Assembly (NCBI GenBank): GCA_027681045.1
Contig: JAQDCK010000024.1
Location: 1-19,733, forward strand
Origin: Lactobacillaceae bacterium AF64-9pH9TA
Lineage (GTDB): Bacteria; Bacillota; Bacilli; Lactobacillales; Lactobacillaceae
Length of the DNA stretch: 19,733 nucleotides
Direction: 5' to 3'
The position numbers were made by a program, and so were the translations under genes. Positions within the stretch are counted from its first letter, which is position 1; every line of letters begins with the position of its first letter. Under the pieces are notes generated by a model. The model had not been told where the DNA came from, searched no databases, and saw only the letters and a list, made by a program, of their open reading frames with translations. Below are positions 16,215 to 19,733 of this stretch, piece by piece.

Positions 16215-17024
16215 TTATTCTCCCATGTCTACAAACTTCTCCACCGCCAAAGCGATGCCGTCCTGGTTGTTGCTGGCCGTGACGTAGTCAGCCGCGGCCT
16301 TAATCTCGTCGATCGCGTTGCCCATGGCCACCTTGAAGACCCCTGGCAGCTGGAAGTCAGAGAGGTCATTGTTGTTGTCGCCAAAAACCATGGCTTCTTC
16401 CGGCTTGATATTCAAAAGGTCCAGCAAAGTGCTCAGTGCCTTGCCCTTGGAGGTGCCAGGAGTATTGAATTCCAGGCACTGACCGCCGGAAGCCGAGATT
16501 TCGAATTCCTGCTCGGTTGCCGGACTGAAGCCAGCCCGAAACTTCTTCATCTTGCTGGGCAAAGAAACGAACTCGCCCTTGATGAATTCGTAGTGCTGGC
16601 CGGGCACCATCCGCTTGACCCCCATGTTCCGGGCCTTGGCCAGGAAGCCGACACCGAAGGCACTGCCCTTTGGGGCCACGTAGAAGTCCTTGGTGTCCAT
16701 GAAGTAAGGGCCAAAAATCCCTGTCTGCTTCAAGGCCAGCATGTGCTCCACGTTTTCATCAGTCAAGGGGCTGGCGCTTAGGACTTCCCCGTCCATCCGC
16801 TGGACCAGGCCGCCATTGTAGCAAATAGCAAAGTTGTCTGCTGGATCCAGCCTGAAGGGTTCAAAGACCTTCAAGACGCCAGGCAGGGGCCGGCCAGACA
16901 GGGGCACCACGTAAATTCCCTTTTCCCGGGCCTTTTTCAAAGTCGCCAGGGTCTTCGGGCTGACTTTCTTTCTGGAAGTCAGCAGAGTTCCGTCCAGGTC
17001 CACCGCGATCAATTTAATCTTCAT
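16215..17024 (-). CDS. Cof-type HAD-superfamily phosphatase (YidA-like)
   Basis: The 269-residue protein has all four HAD motifs: DLDGT (D9, D11), S43 in PLSGRP, K193 in TSKGKAL, and GDNNNDLSDF (D216, D220). The large cap between motifs II and III makes it a Cof/IIB type. These act on sugar phosphates, flavin nucleotides or similar; the substrate is not predictable here. ATG 17024, AAAGGA 8 nt upstream. First gene of a two-gene operon with the gamma-glutamyl hydrolase. Confidence 0.92.
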   Translation of the reverse strand: MKIKLIAVDLDGTLLTSRKKVSPKTLATLKKAREKGIYVVPLSGRPLPGVLKVFEPFRLDPADNFAICYNGGLVQRMDGEVLSASPLTDENVEHMLALKQTGIFGPYFMDTKDFYVAPKGSAFGVGFLAKARNMGVKRMVPGQHYEFIKGEFVSLPSKMKKFRAGFSPATEQEFEISASGGQCLEFNTPGTSKGKALSTLLDLLNIKPEEAMVFGDNNNDLSDFQLPGVFKVAMGNAIDEIKAAADYVTASNNQDGIALAVEKFVDMGE

Positions 17025-17050
17025 AGATGTTTCCTTTCATCTTTGCTACT

Positions 17051-17080
17051 ATTTTACGGCAAAAGGCAGCCAGCGCCTAA
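17051..17080 (-). promoter_or_regulatory. Candidate promoter of the HAD operon
   Basis: Minus-strand TTAGGC (17080-17075), an 18-bp spacer and TAAAAT (17056-17051), about 27 nt before the ATG. It overlaps a weak GC-rich hairpin after the upstream hydrolase gene, so some readthrough is possible. Confidence 0.5.
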
Positions 17081-17088
17081 TTTCATGC

Positions 17089-17964
17089 TTAATTTTGCTT
17101 GTGCTTGGAGTTTTGGCTATTGCTTGGGCCCGGCTTAACCTGCTGCTTGAGCAGGTACTGCTGGATTATCTTCACCACCTGCTTGTTCTGCGGCAAGCTG
17201 GAGTGCTGGGCTTCAGCCCCGGTGACGGTCATCGTGGTATAGCCCTTGACCTGGTTCTGGAAGATGTACTTGCCGGCTTCCACGCTGCTTTCCGGCACGA
17301 TCCCGTCGGATTCGTAGTTTTCCCCGCCGGACAGGGAGTAGACGATCAGATTTTTCGGCAGGCGCTTGCGGTACTTGATAAAGTCCGTCAGCATTTGCGT
17401 CTTGTACTTGGTGCTCTTTTCACTGAAGTTGTAAGGTGAACCCAAGGTCATTAGGCGCTTGATGGTGATTTCATCTGAATAGTCGCTGTAGTAGTGTTCC
17501 AGCCAGTAGGTCCAGATCAAGCCTCCGTTTGAGTGGCCAAAAGCCTTGAAGTTGTTGAACTTGTAAGTCTTGGCAATTTCGTAAAAGGCATCGTCCAGCC
17601 AGCCGGCTTGCTTCTTGATGTTGCTGTAGCCGTCATGGTTGTTTTCGAAACCAACCACGATAAAGGGCTCATTGTCCCCTTTTTTAATCGAGCCAGAGTA
17701 GGTCAAGGTCCCGTCTTCACTGATTTCCACCTTGAGCAGGCTGTGCTTGTAAGGAGTGTTCTCGTTAAGCAGGTCAACCAGTTCGTTGAAGCGGTTAACG
17801 GTAGCGCTGGAGCCGGGAACCATGATCAAAGGCGACAGCTGGGACCGCTGGCGTTCAGCGTGTTCCTTGTTGGTCTTTTTCATCCAGGAATAGCCCGGAA
17901 TGGCTAGCAAAATAATGATCGTCAAGGCAACGATGATCAGTTTCCAGTTGCGGCTCTTAAACAT
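17089..17964 (-). CDS. Membrane-anchored alpha/beta hydrolase, DUF915-like
   Basis: The 291-residue protein starts at ATG 17964, with GGAGG 9 nt upstream. Two earlier in-frame ATGs (17985, 17973) lie upstream of, or directly against, that site. Residues 4-25 form one N-terminal transmembrane helix after a short basic tail, which puts the catalytic domain outside the cell. Core motifs are MVPGSS (oxyanion loop), GHSNGG with nucleophile S145, an acid in SDGIVP (D220) and a His in AQHSSLPQN (H254). It fits the lactobacillus DUF915 lipase/esterase-like group. The ATGTTTAA sequence overlaps the upstream EIIC stop by 8 bp, indicating tight coupling. The C-terminus is a Lys/Ser/Gln-rich tail. Substrate unknown. 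Confidence 0.88.
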   Translation of the reverse strand: MFKSRNWKLIIVALTIIILLAIPGYSWMKKTNKEHAERQRSQLSPLIMVPGSSATVNRFNELVDLLNENTPYKHSLLKVEISEDGTLTYSGSIKKGDNEPFIVVGFENNHDGYSNIKKQAGWLDDAFYEIAKTYKFNNFKAFGHSNGGLIWTYWLEHYYSDYSDEITIKRLMTLGSPYNFSEKSTKYKTQMLTDFIKYRKRLPKNLIVYSLSGGENYESDGIVPESSVEAGKYIFQNQVKGYTTMTVTGAEAQHSSLPQNKQVVKIIQQYLLKQQVKPGPSNSQNSKHKQN

Positions 17965-19267
17965 GACGATCATCCTCCATTTCATAGTCCTTCAGCAAGG
18001 CCTTGGTCCGGTTGTCCAGTTTGACGGCCGGAATCATCATGACCACGTCCAGGCAGAAGAGGAAGATGCTGAAAATCAAGGTCGGCCAGTTGCCGTTCGT
18101 GGCGAAAAACGGCACCAAAGGCCCCGGTGTCCCGGTCAAAATCGGGTAAACCGGCGTTGGCACGATGCGCAAAAAAATCGCCAAAGCCGCGATCAGCATG
18201 TTCACGACTGGCACGAGGATCAGCTGGATAACATAGATCGGGTTGAGAATGACCGGCAAGCCAACCAGAAAGCCCCGGGAAGAACTGAACAGAAGCGGCC
18301 AGAGGTTCATCTTGGCTACGGTTTCCGGTTCCTTCCGTCTGCCCCAGATTAAGATAGCCACGGCTAAAGCCAGCACAACTGCGCATCCGCCCATGACCCC
18401 GTAAGTTGAGATCAAGGATCCGCCCAGGTATGGGTAAGGGATCTTCCAGATTGAGCCACGCCGCATGACATAAGTCAGGTTGGCAGTCGCAGCAGCGGAA
18501 GTTTCAACATTGCTGAGGCGGAGGATCGGTTCTTCAATGCCCAGCCAGCTGAGGAAGGAGGCCAGGGCGGTTGAAGGCACGGTGATAAGCAGGTTGTTGG
18601 AATTTTCAACGGTTGAAGTCATGGCACTGAGGCTGAAGTTGGCCTTGACCTTGCTGATGACCGCGTAAAGGATCACGCCAATAATCATGCCACCGATTAC
18701 AGTAAACAGGATCGGCTTCAAGGCCTTGATTGCCCGGTCCTGGACCAGTTTGGTGTGCTCATAGTTAACCGGCTCATAATCGGCCCCTAACCAGTGGAAG
18801 GCCTGACCTACCCCATAACCCAGCAAGAGGGCAAAGAAGGCGTACTGGAAGCCTAAATAGCCCCCAGAGAGCAAAGAAATCCGTCCGGTCAGCCCCAGCT
18901 GAAGGAGGTAGACCATGACCAAAAGACCGGTCGTGGCACTGATCCCGGCCATCGTGGCATCTTTACGGTAGATTTTAGCCGTAAAGGAAGCTGAGAAATA
19001 AACCGTGAACAGGCAGAAAAGGCCGAAGATAACTTCAACCACGCACTGCGACAGGCTGGTCCCGATGTCCCAGAAACGGTCGCTCATGATTCTGTCAAAA
19101 TCAAATAAATTATAGATAAAACTTTCCGGCGCGAAGACGCTGTCCTGCAAGACCTGGAAAAAGGCCCCGACCGTCGCGATCGGCATCAGAACGGCAAAGG
19201 TCCGCTGGGCCACTCTGAAAAAGGAGCGGCGGCGCAGCCAGATGCACCACTTGGCTAATTTGTCCAT
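17957..19267 (-). CDS. PTS EIIC-like permease, lactose/cellobiose (CelB) family, orphan
   Basis: The 436-residue polytopic protein has about ten hydrophobic segments. The FAVLMPIATVGAF start, the GLPVILNPIYVIQLILVPVVN segment and the C-terminal PTPVYPILTGTPGP region fit the CelB EIIC fold. The segment where CelB enzymes normally read NINEPVIFG is FSSSRGFLVG (327 onward), so the conserved Glu is absent. There is no EIIA, EIIB or phospho-glucosidase gene here. It may therefore be a non-canonical permease or a sensor rather than a standard PTS transporter. ATG 19267 with GGGGGAAGAG upstream. It overlaps the anchored hydrolase by 8 bp, so the two probably act together. Confidence 0.85.
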   Translation of the reverse strand: MDKLAKWCIWLRRRSFFRVAQRTFAVLMPIATVGAFFQVLQDSVFAPESFIYNLFDFDRIMSDRFWDIGTSLSQCVVEVIFGLFCLFTVYFSASFTAKIYRKDATMAGISATTGLLVMVYLLQLGLTGRISLLSGGYLGFQYAFFALLLGYGVGQAFHWLGADYEPVNYEHTKLVQDRAIKALKPILFTVIGGMIIGVILYAVISKVKANFSLSAMTSTVENSNNLLITVPSTALASFLSWLGIEEPILRLSNVETSAAATANLTYVMRRGSIWKIPYPYLGGSLISTYGVMGGCAVVLALAVAILIWGRRKEPETVAKMNLWPLLFSSSRGFLVGLPVILNPIYVIQLILVPVVNMLIAALAIFLRIVPTPVYPILTGTPGPLVPFFATNGNWPTLIFSIFLFCLDVVMMIPAVKLDNRTKALLKDYEMEDDRHV

Positions 19268-19296
19268 TTACTCTTCCCCCCACAAAAACTATATCA

Positions 19297-19326
19297 ATTA
19301 TACAAATTTCCTTAGTACTTGAGCAA
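19297..19326 (-). promoter_or_regulatory. Promoter of the EIIC-hydrolase operon
   Basis: Minus-strand TTGCTC (19326-19321), an 18-bp spacer and a perfect TATAAT (19302-19297), about 30 nt before the ATG. Confidence 0.75.
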
Positions 19327-19337
19327 ACTTTTGCCGC

Positions 19338-19365
19338 AAAAAAACCGGACCAATTTCTGGTCCGG
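19338..19365 (-). terminator. Terminator ending a minus-strand transcript just upstream of the EIIC promoter
   Basis: CCGGACCA / TGGTCCGG with a 5-nt loop; on the minus strand it is followed by seven T's. It implies a transcript coming from 19390-19510 or further right. Confidence 0.88.
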
Positions 19366-19389
19366 CTTAAAAAGTAACAAGAAATGTAT

Positions 19390-19473
19390 TTATTCAACAC
19401 TTGTAGCTGTCTCAGTTGCCAATGTGGGGTTAACCAGCATTACCAAACCGATGATGAGTGTTAGTAATCCCAT
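19390..19473 (-). CDS. Possible 27-residue hydrophobic peptide or signal-peptide relic
   Basis: ATG 19473 opens a 27-codon frame with the hydrophobic core MGLLTLIIGLVMLV, then NPTLATETATSVE and stop. A perfect TATAAT lies about 40 bp upstream (19515-19510) and a strong terminator 25 bp downstream, so a short transcript is likely. The frame continues upstream of the ATG as a basic stretch (KHRHHRKQAAT) with no standard start codon. With the hydrophobic core this looks like a complete signal peptide. The ribosome binding site (GCAGG) is weak. It may be a small membrane peptide or the remnant of a secreted-protein gene. Confidence 0.35.
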   Translation of the reverse strand: MGLLTLIIGLVMLVNPTLATETATSVE

Positions 19474-19499
19474 GGTAGCTGCCTGCTTTCTATGATGTC

Positions 19500-19690
19500 T
19501 GTGTTTAAAATTATAAGCTATGTTTTTATTCTAAAGGCCAAGGAGAAGAATTGCGAGGCATCAGCCTATCCTTAAGAAATACTTTAGAAAAGTAAGTATC
19601 TTGCAACTTAAAAGAAAACAAACTGCAATTAACCTGCAACAAAGAGCAGAAAAACTAAAATACAGAAAAAAATAGAAATACAATATAAAA
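19500..19690. other. A-rich intergenic stretch with helically phased TGCAA repeats
   Basis: No coding frame is seen. TGCAA occurs at 19602-19606, 19624-19628 and 19635-19639, with spacings of 22 and 11 bp. The -10 of the small ORF is at 19515-19510; the -35 is unclear. Confidence 0.45.
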
Positions 19691-19720
19691 CAAAAAGAGC
19701 CAGACTTCCGTCTGACTCTT
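19688..19720 (-). terminator. Terminator of a minus-strand gene lying beyond the right edge
   Basis: AAGAGTCAGAC / GTCTGGCTCTT on the minus strand (11 bp, one T-G pair, GGAA loop) followed by TTTTTGTTTT. On the plus strand the same pair would be a C-A mismatch, which indicates minus-strand function. Confidence 0.82.
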
Positions 19721-19733
19721 GTCTCGCGCGGCA

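Noticed and set aside
19110..19400. 96-codon minus-strand frame
   Set aside because: It overlaps the start of the EIIC gene in another frame and reads across its promoter and a terminator.

Overview
The window looks like chromosomal DNA of a lactobacillus with unusually high GC, most plausibly Lactobacillus delbrueckii or a close relative. The grounds are strongly GC-biased third codon positions in most genes, Gram-positive ribosome binding sites, a YSIRK-type surface-protein signal peptide, an IS982-family remnant, ClpL, and A+T-rich intergenic promoters. The species is inferred from style and gene content; no marker gene is present.

Layout. Positions 1-893 (minus) hold the N-terminal part of a secreted, repeat-containing surface protein that runs off the left edge. 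A degraded IS982-family transposase (1001-1288) lies just upstream of it, followed by an unrecognised six-helix membrane protein (1367-2284, plus). A strong bidirectional terminator separates that gene from a minus-strand block of a small membrane protein (2340-2579), a macro-domain ADP-ribose deacetylase translationally coupled to a Tyr_phosphatase3-family phosphatase (2677-3959), a second paralogous phosphatase (4071-4829) and glycerol kinase glpK (4862-6370). A probable CcpA cre site precedes glpK. GatD (6570-7238), the glutaminase subunit of lipid II amidation, is divergent from glpK and has no MurT beside it. A 78-residue Cro/C1-type HTH protein (7363-7599) precedes the ClpL chaperone (7724-9814).

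The 344-bp gap after clpL contains a 248-bp segment bounded by 14-bp perfect inverted repeats and carrying two internal terminator-like hairpins. Next comes a 998-residue PAS-GGDEF-EAL-PAS-PAS-GGDEF protein (10159-13155) in which only the C-terminal GGDEF keeps its signature. The right third is all minus strand: azlCD branched-chain amino-acid exporter genes (13284-14301), an EamA/DMT permease (14398-15309), a Cof-type HAD phosphatase coupled to a class I amidotransferase-type gamma-glutamyl hydrolase (15467-17024), and a PTS EIIC-like permease coupled to a membrane-anchored DUF915-type alpha/beta hydrolase (17089-19267). The last 466 bp hold two minus-strand terminators, a possible 27-codon ORF and an A-rich stretch with phased TGCAA repeats.

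The core is envelope, stress and metabolite housekeeping. The most unusual points are the multidomain cyclic-di-GMP-type protein with two degenerate domains, the orphan EIIC-hydrolase pair, glycerol kinase lacking the HPr-phosphorylatable histidine, the coupled phosphatase/macro-domain pair, GatD without MurT, and the inverted-repeat element after clpL. No CRISPR array, tRNA, rRNA or intact mobile element was seen.
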